Below are positions 44,589-55,530 of a stretch of 64,000 nt of DNA, in pieces. Origin of the DNA: Oxytricha trifallax. Taxonomy: Eukaryota > Ciliophora > Spirotrichea > Sporadotrichida > Oxytrichidae. The notes under the pieces are model-generated. The model was not told where the DNA came from and did not search any database. It saw only the letters and a program-made list of their open reading frames with translations. The stretch covers positions 19,732 to 83,731 of the forward strand of contig ARYC01000824.1 in NCBI GenBank assembly GCA_000711775.1, given 5' to 3'. Positions within the stretch are counted from its first letter, which is position 1; the number at the start of each line of letters is the position of its first letter. Both the position numbers and the translations under genes were made by a program.

Positions 44589-45407
44589 ATGGAGTCATTA
44601 TCAAAGCAGACCACCTTAACATTAGCAATTTCCTTTCAATGAATCACTTCCGATGAGACATGTAAGGAAATAATAGTCGTGGATACAGTAAACTAGGATA
44701 TAAATATCAATGAGTTGACAGAATTTAAAGAAAGAAGTCTCGTTGATAAGATTATGTATATATGCTCCGACGTTTCACAGATAGCCAGGGAATATGTCGG
44801 CGTTATGTACCAAGGGTAATTAAAATAATATTAATAAATAATTACTAACAGAAAAAGACGATGAATACCTTGCAAATTATTATAAGTGTTTAACACTAAT
44901 TATTCACTGTATATAAATTCAAATCTGATAGAGAACAATGCTCGTCTAAGACTATTTGTAGTAAATCATAGTTTCTATGAATCATAGTTGGAGGAAGCTT
45001 CAGTCGTAGATAAATAGCACTGGATAGAATTCAGACATCAATTAATTTTATTTTTTTTATAGCAATTCTCTTTTTTAATATTTACTAAACTTAATCAAAA
45101 TGATTTGAGTCATTTGAATAAAGCCAGTCTGATCCATAAACCAAGCGATGCAACGACTGCCTCCTCTTTATTACTTCAATCAAATTACGGAAGTCGCTAT
45201 GACGATGGATATAGACGAGGAGGTCGGGGTGGTCATTATCAAAATTTCAAAATTATCCCATTTTTTTAATCTTAAGATTTTTAAAATATATTAATTCCTA
45301 ATTATAGAGGCAGAGGCTATTATGGTTATGAAGCTGATAGGAGCGGCAATTATGGTAGAGGAGGCAGAGGAGGATTATATAAAAATATTATAATTAGATA
45401 CTATTGA
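44589..45407 (+). CDS. Ubiquitin-like family protein, copy B, with RGG-rich tail
   Basis: MESLSKQTTLTLAI at 44589 matches the start of copies C-E. An in-frame TGA at codon 18 is unexplained. The core reads KIMYICSDVSQIAREYVGVM, then YQG, an intervening sequence (~44816-44850), EKDDEYLA, a second one (~44885-44932) not seen in copy D, ARLRLFVVNHSFYESQLEEA and DKQHWIEFRHQ. After another gap: NQNDLSHLNKASLIHKPSDA, then GYRRGGRGGH, a gap, GYYGYEADRSGNYGRGGRGG and a TGA at 45405-45407. The Arg/Gly/Tyr-rich tail is the kind found in RNA-binding proteins. At the first intron, GT-AG joining leaves exon 2 out of frame by one base, as in copy D; the TGA and this may mean inactivation or undetected editing of MDS borders. 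Confidence 0.55.
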
Positions 45408-46303
45408 AACTTCAATACTCAGATCTTCTTCAATGATCTAATAACTAAAAAACAATCCAATTTTTATAATCAGAATTTATTAGCTAAAGCTAAATCTATT
45501 AAAATGCATATAATTAAACCGTAAAACTGTATATTATTTAGACCAATACAATTAATTTTATAACAAATTCTTATAGTTGCTAAAATGTAATGACATAAGG
45601 AAATTAATCATACAATTTATGAGCATTATCAGAAACACTTAAATATATCTTGGTCTTTATTTTTAATATATAATTTTTATTCATTAAAACAGACTTTATA
45701 TGAAATTAATAATTTTACTTATAAGAGAAAATGTTAATTTAAACTAAATACTTCTTAAGAAGTTATGATTTAATAAGCAGCACTGATAAGTTAAAATATA
45801 TTTGTAAATACTAAAATTCCATTATTATTGAAATCTTTAATTTGGCAATTAATGACTGACTTCTAATCTTCGTTAGAATATAATCAATAAAGTTTCCTAA
45901 ATAATCTTTTAATGAATTGTATTAATCTGAATAAATTTTGATTATTAAAATTTACATTAAATTTTACTGGATAGTTTGTTAAATATATTGATAATCGACA
46001 AAAAAATAAATAAAATAATCATTTTAAGATTAATCTTTAGAAGTAAAATCAATTCATGAATATTTTGTTGATTTATTAGTTAAAAATTCAATTATGTAGA
46101 ATCATTAGCTGTGAAAAGATTGTTTTTAAAATATTTGAAATAAAATTATTAAATTGTAAATTAAGGTGATAAAATTAATTTATTTCAAAATAATTTGAAT
46201 TTTTAATTGATTTAAAACAATATATTTCGAATTTAAGATACATTATTTAAAAAATAATTAAGTTGTTGAAGATGAAGATAAAATATATTAAATAAATTAT
46301 TTA
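45408..46303. other. Spacer between ubiquitin-like copies B and C
   Basis: Very AT-rich; no gene, repeat or terminator recognised. Confidence 0.5.
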
Positions 46304-46351
46304 ATGGAATTTGTCTCAAAAACATCAGAAAATATCCTATAAATAGAAATC

Positions 46352-46802
46352 TTGGGGGGAAGATCCCGCCCCACGGAAGTTTCTTGCCCCAAAATTATTT
46401 TTTTTTTAATTGTCAAAAATAACATCAGAAATATAAAGATTTCAAGTTTAATTACCATCCCATTTATTAATAAACTTTCTAATATGTAATTTTCAAGGTA
46501 TATTTATTCTTTGTCTTATTATTTAATAAAAATAATACTAAATTAATTGTTTTTAATATATAATTAGTGTGCTTTCATTAAAAAATTTTAATCTTTAACA
46601 AGGTAGTTATGAGATTTGATGCTAGATTACAAATAATTAAATCATTGTTGATGTTAAATATTTTGAGAAAATTATATATATTATATAATTTTATGTATGG
46701 AACAGGAAACTTCCGAAGGAGACAGAAAACTTCCTTTCTGGAGTAGGCAGGAATTTTCCCCCCTTGTGTATATAAAATTTTGGGGCTGGAAGCTTCCCCC
46801 TT
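46352..46802. mobile_element. G/C-tipped inverted-repeat element, copy 3, inside ubiquitin-like copy C
   Basis: Left tip ggggggaagatcccgcccc followed by gaagtttcttgcccc; right part has aggaaacttcc, gcaggaattttcccccc and a final ggggctggaagcttccccc. Interior AT-rich. It splits an N-terminal codon run of copy C; flanks aaatct and aaattt may be a worn target duplication. Confidence 0.65.
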
Positions 46803-46995
46803 AAATTTATTTCAAATTCAGCATTACTGAAGGCAATTGCACCAAATCATAAATTTAAAATTATTTAAAGAAACTGAATTACATAATCTAAATAAAAGAT
46901 CTTAAAGAATATCAATAAAAATGATGCTTGTATAATAAATTTGCTGATATTTGCTCTCAATTGACACAGATAGACAAAGAATTTATTGGTATAAT

Positions 46996-48186
46996 CAAAA
47001 CCCCAAAATCCCTTAATGAGTTTCATTTTTGTTTTGTTTTGATTGATATTGTTATGTTAGGGATTAGAGTTCTCTGGGTAATGATGCATCTTTTTCATGA
47101 TAATATAATAAATAAAAATGATTTATTTGAGAGAACTTTTTTCGCACACACAATGTGTAAAAATCGTTATTTATGTTTGAGATTTTTTTTAAAAAAAATA
47201 AATAATTTTATATCATTTTTTCTATACTCAATATCTTTATCATAATGATCAATTTTTCAATCATTTTGCAAAACAACATAATTCATTCATTTATATTTTT
47301 GATTTTTCAGCACAATTATTATTTTAAAAATTATGTTCGATAATCAATTATTTTTTATTTATACTATAATATAGAGTTGAATAAATGTTGTATAAGCATA
47401 TTTTAAACAGGTCTACCAATGTTTTCTGGCAAAAATGATAATTCTTTTTGAGAGAATTTTAAGAATTATTTTATCCATTTATCTATTATTTCGAAGTAAA
47501 AGAGCAAAAATGTCTGTCAATCTTAAATAAGGTACTTTCAAATTCAATTATAAATAAATAAATTACCTAATAAATATAGTTAACTTATAGCATGTCTATT
47601 AAAATGTCTATAATGGGGAAAGATTTTGAAGTAGTAAGCAAGTTTTAGATATATATTTAAGTTTTAACTATAAGTTCCATAAAAATAAGACCTAATTAAT
47701 TGATAATATATTTAGGTAAATCTCTTAATAGTTAAATTAAACTAAAATGTAAGAATTTAGCATAAGTAATATTAAAAGAGCTCATTTTAAAATTAAAAAA
47801 TAGTAATACTCCAAATAGAGTTGAAACTTAATTAAAATGATCTTTTGAAAGCAAAAAAATTATTTTGGGAGTATATTAATATTAAATTTAAGCAAATGCA
47901 AAAATTAAATTTTAAATATAAAAGAAATATCATTATTTAAAGAGAACTAAACATAAAATTTCGAGAATTAAAACTTACATTAATTCTTTAAAATTTAATT
48001 GTAAACATCAATTTTTTAAGGATGCATTGTAGTGGAAAAATGAATCTCATAGACTTACTATCACGAAAAATAAATTTAAATATGAATTAAGAATCAAAAT
48101 TACAATCGACCCCAAAGAAATCATAATCCCCATAATTAATCTAATCAATTAAACACATTAAAAACTCATTAAGGGGTTTTGGGTCG
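46996..48186. mobile_element. Internally deleted TBE (1.19 kb)
   Basis: The left end CAAAACCCCAAAATCCC follows AAT (46993-46995); the right end ggggttttgggtcg is followed by AAT (48187-48189). Inner TIR words ttaatgag and ctcattaagg match TBE1/TBE3. No transposase, 22-kDa or kinase sequence is recognisable; the interior is AT-rich. The ORF 46928-47245 is half host gene, half element end. Confidence 0.85.
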
Positions 48187-48968
48187 AATGTACCGAGGTT
48201 AATTTTTTAATAATTTATTTTATACATTAAAACAAATTAATCAGTATATTATTTTTAAGAAATGTTAACTTCTGACAGAAAATGACAATGAATTTCTGGG
48301 AAATATAAATTATGCTATAAATTAAATATAAGTAATCAACGATATTTTATAAATATTTAAAATGCAAAAGAGATTCCTTGTAACAAAGGACTAAAATTAT
48401 TTGTGATTAACTAAAATGATTATTAAAACTAGCTTGACATCTCAAAGACTATTGATGATTAAAAATCGGAAAGAAATCAGTCATTATTTTAAAATGATTA
48501 ACTTTATTTACTTTTATTCACTTATTTATAATCTAATTTAATTAAAGTCATTCAAGCAGACCAAGACTATAAAATAAGTAAATTAAGCTTCCTTCCTCAA
48601 CTTTTGTTGAAACATAAATAGTAAATAATAGTACTTATTTCAACCGACGTAGCCGAAGTCCAATACGTAGTCGCAGTCCAGTAAATAGATATATTCCAAA
48701 TCGATATAGTATTTCAAGAAGTCCTAGACGTAGTCGAAGTCCAAGTAATTCAAGGCGTATTATTCGTAGTCCAAGGCGTATTAGTCGTAGTCCCAGACGA
48801 ATTATTCGTAGTCCTGGTCGTACCAGTCGTAGTCCTAGACGTAGAAGTCGTAGTCCAAGAAGTATAAAAAATTTTAATTTAATCATAACTCTGTTCATTT
48901 AACTTAGTAATTTCAAAATTGTTTTTGTTTAATATAATAGGAGCATTCGGAGAAATGCTTATTGTTGA

Positions 48969-49775
48969 ATTAATTAGACTAGAAACCTACATTTTATGAA
49001 AAGATTATTTCGAAACACAATAAATTATTCACTTAAACTACTTAAATAATCTCTAAAAGAAGATATATTGATCATTTATTTGCGTAACTACAAAAAATAT
49101 TAATAAATCTATAAAAATTACATTTATCTCAATAGATCAAATAGTTAAACAAATACTCATTATGAATATTAATTTTTTATACTGTGAACAAATATAAATA
49201 ATGAAAAAAATAAAAACTAATTTTATCCGGTAAAATTTGTATTTACTTGTTAATTTATAATTAAAAATTGTGCAAATATTTTAGTTCAATTAGCTGAAAT
49301 TTACTAAATTTTATTTTTGGAAAAAATCGTCATGAAAAAATAGTTTAAATTTTGTGTATTTTATAATCATTTACTTTTTAAATAAATCAAATAATCTTGA
49401 TATTCTCAATATTGTTTGATGCTTTATAAAAATGTAAAATTTAACAAAATAATTTTTACAAAGGTAATATCATTTATTTAGAATAATTATTTATAAAAGA
49501 ATTTAAAATTAAATATTTTTAGTAATGACTAATAAAAGTTTAATTTTTGCATTTTTAAAACCAAAAAATAAACTTAGAATAAGTATTTCACAAAATACAG
49601 CTTCTTTATTTTAATTTTGGATTAAAAGGCTAATAGTAGATAAGATGAAAGGATTAAAAAATATATTTACATTCGAATATATAACTTTTAATTAAATTCA
49701 TAATAACCTGTATTTTATTCAAAATGCATTATTTTATCTAAATTATAATCATCTAAGCAAAATATAATTAATAAA
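48969..49775. other. Spacer between ubiquitin-like copies C and D
   Basis: AT-rich; nothing supported. Confidence 0.5.
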
Positions 49776-50929
49776 ATGGAATCAATCACACAACAAAATA
49801 TCCTAAAATTAGATATTTCTTTTTATTCTAATACTACTAGTGACTCTCAAAGACATTCAACAATCTAAAACTTTATAAAAACTGTAAATTAAAAAGTATC
49901 TGTGCATGAGCTGTTGGATGATGAAGAGAGATGTCTCTATGAAAAGGTTATCGATATTTGCTCGGATGTAACAGAGATAAATAGAGATTATATTGGAATT
50001 ATGTACCAGGGGTAATTATTAGATAATATAATTGATATATCATTAATTATTGACAGAACAAGACAATGAATACCTTGGAAATTTAGCAATCAGCAACAAT
50101 CGACTAAGATTATTTGTGATAAATCTATTCGACTATGAAAATAAGCTGGATTAAGCTTAGGAAGCAGACAAATAGTTCTGGACTGATTTCAGACATCAAA
50201 TATTGTATCTTTATGAATAATCTTTAGTATAAAATTATTTAAAATCAAAACGATTTGAGTCAATTAAACAAAGCTAGTCTGAAATATTATGTAGATTCTG
50301 CAAATACTTCTTTACCTTAAAACTCTGTCAAGTAAATTCTTTAATCAAGATACGGTGAGGACATCCAACGCATTCCAAGACCATATAGGAGAGGTGGGCA
50401 GTCTTATTCTTTTTTTAACAAATTTGATAAAATAAATGCATTATTAAATATTTTAAATTATTAAAGAAACAGTTACGCGAGATTAACTCACAATCAAAAC
50501 CCCAAAACCTCTTCAGTCGTTTGATTGAGTTTCTTATCTAATAAAAGTAGATAATTATGATATTGATAGGGTTGTGCAGCTGTTTAAATTTTGAATTCTA
50601 TTAATTTAAGCAAGTGTATGCGAGATTTGGTGCAAGTTTATGGAATTCTAAATAAAAGGAAAAACAATTTAAGTTGCGTAAATGGATCAAATTATTATCG
50701 TAATTAACTCAATTCTATTCTAGTTATAATTGTTCTCAATACATCTCCTGCACGTTACTCTAGAGGAAATAATAAAGAAGAGAATTATCACAGAGGACAA
50801 TATATACTTATATATTTTATTCTTTCAATTACTTCTTAATTGTTTACTTTTATCAGTATAAAAACTCAATCAAACTTCTGGAGGGTTTTTGGGGTTTTAA
50901 ATACTAGAAGATTTGAATAAGAATTTTGA
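49776..50929 (+). CDS. Ubiquitin-like family protein, copy D, with Arg/Gly tail; tail split by a deleted TBE
   Basis: Best-preserved copy of the B-E group. MESITQQNILKLDISFYSN at 49776, then VSVHELLDDEERCLYEKVID, ICSDVTEINRDYIGIMYQG, an intron-like gap (~50013-50055), EQDNEYLGNLAISNNRLRLF, VINLFDYENKLD and KQFWTDFRHQ. The pattern (helix, then IGIMYQG, LGNLAI and RLRLFVI) follows ubiquitin's helix, strand 3 and strands 4-5. After a gap: QNDLSQLNKASLKYYVDSA, then RYGEDIQRIPRPYRRGG. The final exon (NSYARLTH) is cut by a TBE at 50495; removing it and one AAT continues to NTRRFEQEF and TGA 50927-50929. First-intron phase is off by one, as in copy B. Confidence 0.6.
50495..50899. mobile_element. 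Internally deleted TBE (405 bp)
   Basis: The left end CAAAACCCCAAAACC follows AAT (50492-50494); the right end tttttggggtttta is followed by AAT (50900-50902). TIR words (cgtttgattgag, aataaaagtaga) are of TBE2 type. About 100 bases near the left resemble the start of the TBE2 transposase gene; the rest is deleted or replaced. Confidence 0.85.
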
Positions 50930-51867
50930 ATTTGAATTTAAAATAAATTGACTCTGAAGCTTAATCCCTTATTGATTTAAAGATACAATTGAGTTATATA
51001 GTTATGTTAGAATCAATAGCCTGCATTTTACATTAATTTACAATCAATTAAATTAACAAATATTAATAGAAATTATCTTAATTATTGGTAGTAAGAACAC
51101 TTTTAATTGTGAAGATTAGATTAGTAAATTGGGGAAACTTTAATCTATTAATCGATATATTAATAAATTACATAATCTATATTTGTTTTCGAGGTATTTC
51201 TTATAAGAAACGGGATTTATAAGAGATTAGTTTCAAATTTTAATGATTGTTTAAATAGTATTAAGCAATGTTTTTTAAGCAAATAATTAAAATAATTTTC
51301 TCCTTTAATTAGAAAAAATATTAATTCAACACAAAAAGATAGTTATTTTGTTTTCCTCCAATTATCTTTAATATATTTAAATTGGAAAACTTTAAATATC
51401 TTATCTGATTTAAATCATTATATTTTTAATTTAATAAAGTAAATTGAATTTTCACATGTATTAATATTGTTAATCATTAAATCTTAAATGTGAGAGAATA
51501 ATCAAATAAAAGTTATATTGATAAATCCTTTAAAAGTATAAATCAAAAATACATAATCTTTTTATTATATAATTATAATATGATTGATTTTACAAATTTA
51601 CTTCATTTAAAATTTTAATTTAGATTAATTTTCTAAGCACTAGATAAAAAAAATTTTCTGGGCTAAAAATATGCAGGTATTAGCAATGCAATTTTGTATG
51701 TAAAATTAAGACATTTAATGATGTATTATTAATTTAAAATTTTGATATATAATTCGTATTAAAGAAACTAGAATAGCTTATTTTTAATATTATTTCGTAG
51801 ATTTTCATGAAAGGAGTTCATTGAGATTTTCCATAATATTATTTAAACTTACAATAATTATTTATTA
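50930..51867. other. Spacer between ubiquitin-like copies D and E
   Basis: AT-rich; no supported feature. Confidence 0.5.
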
Positions 51868-52641
51868 ATGGAATCTGTCTCAATTACATCAGAAAATATC
51901 CTTCAATTGGATATATTCTACTTTGACTGTAGTATCACTAATTAGAAAATGTAAAACCATTTAAAGAAATAGACATAACATATATCTGTAAAGCAACTTT
52001 AAGAAAACGAAGAGAGTTCTATATTTGATAAACTTGTTGATATTTGCTCCCAAGTGACACAAATAGACAAAGAATATATTGGTATAATGTACCGAGGTTA
52101 ATTATTAAGTATTATATAATATTCAATAAAGATAAATTAATTTATAAATATGTTAACTTTTGATAGAAAATGACTTTGAATTTCTTGGATATATATATTT
52201 ATTTATTATTGATTTGACTTAAAAAATATTTTTTAAAAATAATTTTTAAAAAAATAAAATTGGAAACAGAATAGAAAATAGCGGTAACAAAGGTTTGAAA
52301 CTATTTGTGATAAATTTAAATGATTATGAGAGCAAACTTGACCAAGCTGAAATAGCAGACAAATAATATTGGGTAGATTTCAGACATCAATTTAATATTT
52401 TTTCTTGTTAACACGGTTTTTTATGAATTTATAAATTTAAAATCAATACGATTTGAGTTATTTGAGCAAAGCGAGTTTAAAATATAAGCAAATCTAAGTA
52501 ACTTCCTCAGATATAGACAAAAAGAAATCTGTTTTTAAACGTTGCACAAGACAACAACTTGCTCGTAATAGAAACACTTTTATTTAACAAAAAAGTCCTT
52601 TTATTATTTAAAAAAAATATTATAAAAATATAATTTTATGA
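51868..52641 (+). CDS. Ubiquitin-like family protein, copy E, with basic tail
   Basis: Exon 1 is open from ATG 51868: MESVSITSENILQLDIFYF, then KQLQENEESSIFDKLVDICS and QVTQIDKEYIGIMYRG. The intron (about 52097-52164) is GT-AG and keeps the frame into ENDFEFLG. After an AT-rich gap: GNKGLKLFVINLNDYESKLD and DKQYWVDFRHQ. After another gap: NQYDLSYLSKASLKYKQIQV, then a basic tail (KKKSVFKRCTRQQLARNRN) to TGA 52639-52641. No transposon interrupts it, so it is the best reference for the exon structure of copies B-D. Confidence 0.6.
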
Positions 52642-52740
52642 ACAACCCCAGAAATGCTTTTCTCAGAGATCGGGTGTTGTGATCAAATCTATACACGTGC
52701 AATTATTTGTTTCACTAATTATTTGCAAAGAGTATTTTAT

Positions 52741-53291
52741 CTACCCAAAACCCTTTCTTTGACTGCTAATAAATTTGTCTTTGTTTTTTTAAAAAAGGTA
52801 TAAAAGGTATTTATTAACTATTATTTATTTATAATTTACTTTTCTTAAAAAATTGTTCCCAAGATTTGATAAAGATTTTCATTAAAATCACCTATTTTAC
52901 TCTTTAATTAAGAAGTAAAAAACTTGACTTAAATTTGATAGGTCTTATTATGAGAAAAGTTAAAGAAAAGATAATAAATTTCGAAATTTATTTAAAAAAA
53001 TTTCAAGATGAATTTATTTTTCTCCTATACTTATAATAATATGGCATTTTACTATAATCATCAGAGATTAACATATTACCACTTACTTCTGAGTGGATAT
53101 AGTATCGATAAATTAATTACTTCATGAAATTTTCTTATACTTAATAAAACTATTGAAAAACTTACACAATTTATTAAAAAATATACTATAATACTTCAAT
53201 TTATAGTTACAAAGAGTGAGCTAGGCGTCATAATCTTTCGCTATAACATTTAATATTGTCCTAAATTTATTCTAAAGGGGTTTTGGGGTAG
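52741..53291. mobile_element. 551-bp element with telomere-like ends
   Basis: Left end CTACCCAAAACCCTTT and right end aaaggggttttggggtag are inverted repeats built on C4A4-like sequence. They lack the CAAAA start and AAT duplication of TBEs; flanks are TAT and ATA. Interior non-coding. Could be a TBE relative or a different family using telomere-like tips. Confidence 0.45.
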
Positions 53292-53853
53292 ATAACTTCT
53301 TTATATCGAAATATAGAGTGATAAATTTTCACATCTGTGAGCATGTGTCTACAACTCCCTTTGAGAACGAAACCCATTTTTCTGAAGCTACTTTCAGTTT
53401 ATAATAAGTTGTAGACAAAAATACAAATCTTATCTCTAAACAATTAGATGTTAATTAATAATCGATTTGTTTATTTTCAAATAATTTAAGATTCCTCTAA
53501 TTTCTTCACCTATCAATATCTCAATAATTAATAAATTCATTAAGCTTATAATTCAAGATTAATTATATTATTCTAAGAAGAATAACATTTTAATTTATTC
53601 TAAGAATGCAGGTATATAGGGAAGAAAAAATTTTGAAACTCTTTTAAGCATAAAATTATCATTCATTAAAGTATTATTAAATTTTATTTAATTATGAAGA
53701 TAAGCTTTAAATTAATATTAAATTATAATTTGTAAGAATTAAAAATTACATTTACTTTTCATTTGAGATATACACATTTATAAATTATCAATTTTTCTTT
53801 ATCATATTGGTATAACTGTATTAGAAGTGATAAGATAATAAAAAGATACATTA
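53292..53853. other. AT-rich spacer
   Basis: No gene or repeat seen. Confidence 0.5.
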
Positions 53854-53862
53854 AAATGTCAT

Positions 53863-55519
53863 GGACCTCCCCAAAAACACGCAAAAAATTTTATCCGATA
53901 ATTTTTTTTCCGTAATTACGTATTTATTTTTTTACGTAATTTTAAAAATCTGAAAATACGTAAAAATGAATTTTTAAAAGTTTAAAGTCTAAAATTACAT
54001 TATTAATAAGACTTTGTTTTTTTAAGTAATTATTAAAAAATATTATGAATTTTGATATTTTTCTTAAATAAATATTGTGAATTTGATTGATATTTACACT
54101 ATATAAGATTATAGTATATACCTATATAAGTAATATCTAAATCTTAAATCTTGAAAATAAACTATGTTAATAACTTTAAAATACTATTGCTAAGTTTAAT
54201 TTAAAATCGTATATTTAAATATTCTCAATAATTATAATTCCTTCGATTTGGATAATTGAATATGAAATAAAAATCGTTTAAGTTATAAATTAGAGTGACA
54301 TTAATTTACAATAAATCAATTTTTCTATATATCCGTAATTTTTACTCAATTTTACTAAAGGTAATATTACTTAATTAACCAAGAAAGTTTTCAATTTAAC
54401 CATAAATTATAACTGATTAATTTAAAGAAATAAATCGTCTATTTATTTAAATTAAAAAAATTTTAGAATCAATTTTAGTAAGATAATTCATGAATTACAA
54501 AACTTAACCAATTTTCCGTTGTAAAAATCAATTTAATAATTAATTATTCTAATAAAGTTATATAATACTTCATAATTCTATTAATTTCTTTATAGATATT
54601 AAATATTAATATGTTTCCTTAATTAATCAACATATTTTATACAATAATTAATTGGTTTTAATATACTCTCTATATAAGCTTTCTTTAGAAAATTAGTCAA
54701 TTTAAATATTTAGTACTTATGAATTTAAGTGTAAATATCTATTTAAATTTTATAAATAAGGTTCAGAAAATCTTGTAGAGCTATTGCACCATAGCTCTTG
54801 ATTAAATTAATATAATCTTAAATCTTTTTGTAGTGAGTATAAGATTCGATTCATCATTTCCTTAATACCTTTAGGATGTTGATAGTGATAGTATTTTTTT
54901 ATTATTCATCATAAAATCTTTTATAACGAATTAGAAGTAGAATAATAAAAATAAGTCAAAGAAGATATTTTTTATTTATTACTAGTTTAACTGATATTAT
55001 TTTTTTTTAAAAAAAATTATTAATCCTTTTATATTTTTGTTACTAAAATATTAAGCTCTATTCATTTATAAATCTTAAGAACATTAAGGAACATAATAAG
55101 ACTATAAAAAATTTGAATCATAATCATTTTTAAATTAATTGCTAAAATTAGTTAAGTAATCTTAATTGAAGTTTTAAGAATTATTTAATTCCTTAAAATT
55201 TATTAAATTATTATTAACAAATTTACAATTTATTCATATTATTTTAATGTTAAGTGATTATTAAAATTTAAAAAAGAAAAAAATATATTAAATGTAAAAT
55301 ATAAATGTAATTTTAAATTTAAAAGTAAAAATATAAAATAAAATTTATATTAAATATATGATTATACATGGCAAAATACTTTAATAAAAATTGACTTAAA
55401 AAATTAATAAAATTCATTTTTACGTATTTTCAGATTTTTAAAATTACGTAAAAAAATAAATACGTAATTACGGAAAAAAAATTATCGGATAAAATCTTTT
55501 GCGTGTTTTTGGGGGGGCC
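53863..55519. mobile_element. 1.66-kb element with ~105-bp terminal inverted repeats and 9-bp duplication
   Basis: Left end ggacctccccaaaaacacg, right end its near-complement; the inverted repeats run about 53863-53968 and 55410-55519 (ccgtaattacgtatttattt is among the shared words). Flanked by aaatgtcat at 53854-53862 and 55520-55528. The ~1.4 kb interior is extremely AT-rich with no coding frame. Long TIRs with a 9-bp duplication are typical of Mutator-like elements; assignment is inference. Confidence 0.85.
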
Positions 55520-55530
55520 AAATGTCATTA

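Larger units (their letters stand above)
46304..48968 (+). pseudogene. Ubiquitin-like family protein, copy C, with RS-rich tail; broken by two elements
   Basis: MEFVSKTSENILQIEI at 46304 matches copy E, then the G/C-tipped element intervenes. The frame resumes after ~46801 (IYFKFSITEGN), passes one TGA at 46921 and reads CLYNKFADICSQLTQIDKEF up to the TBE at 46996. Removing the TBE and one AAT restores IGIMYRG exactly as in copy E. An intron follows (about 48198-48281, GT-AG, in frame), then ENDNEFLGNINYAIN and LKLFVIN. From 48640 the tail is made of SRSP/RSPRR repeats (ORF 48641-48850), then a GT-AG intron and RRSIRRNAYC before TGA 48966-48968. RS domains mark splicing-type proteins; role here unknown. 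The in-frame TGA suggests a pseudogene. Confidence 0.5.

Noticed and set aside
46928-47245. 105-residue plus-strand ORF
   Set aside because: Chimera of a ubiquitin-like exon (to 46995) and the end of the inserted TBE.
48635-48898. Minus-strand ORF of alternating Leu/Arg/Gly
   Set aside because: Antisense shadow of the plus-strand SRSP repeat exon in copy C.
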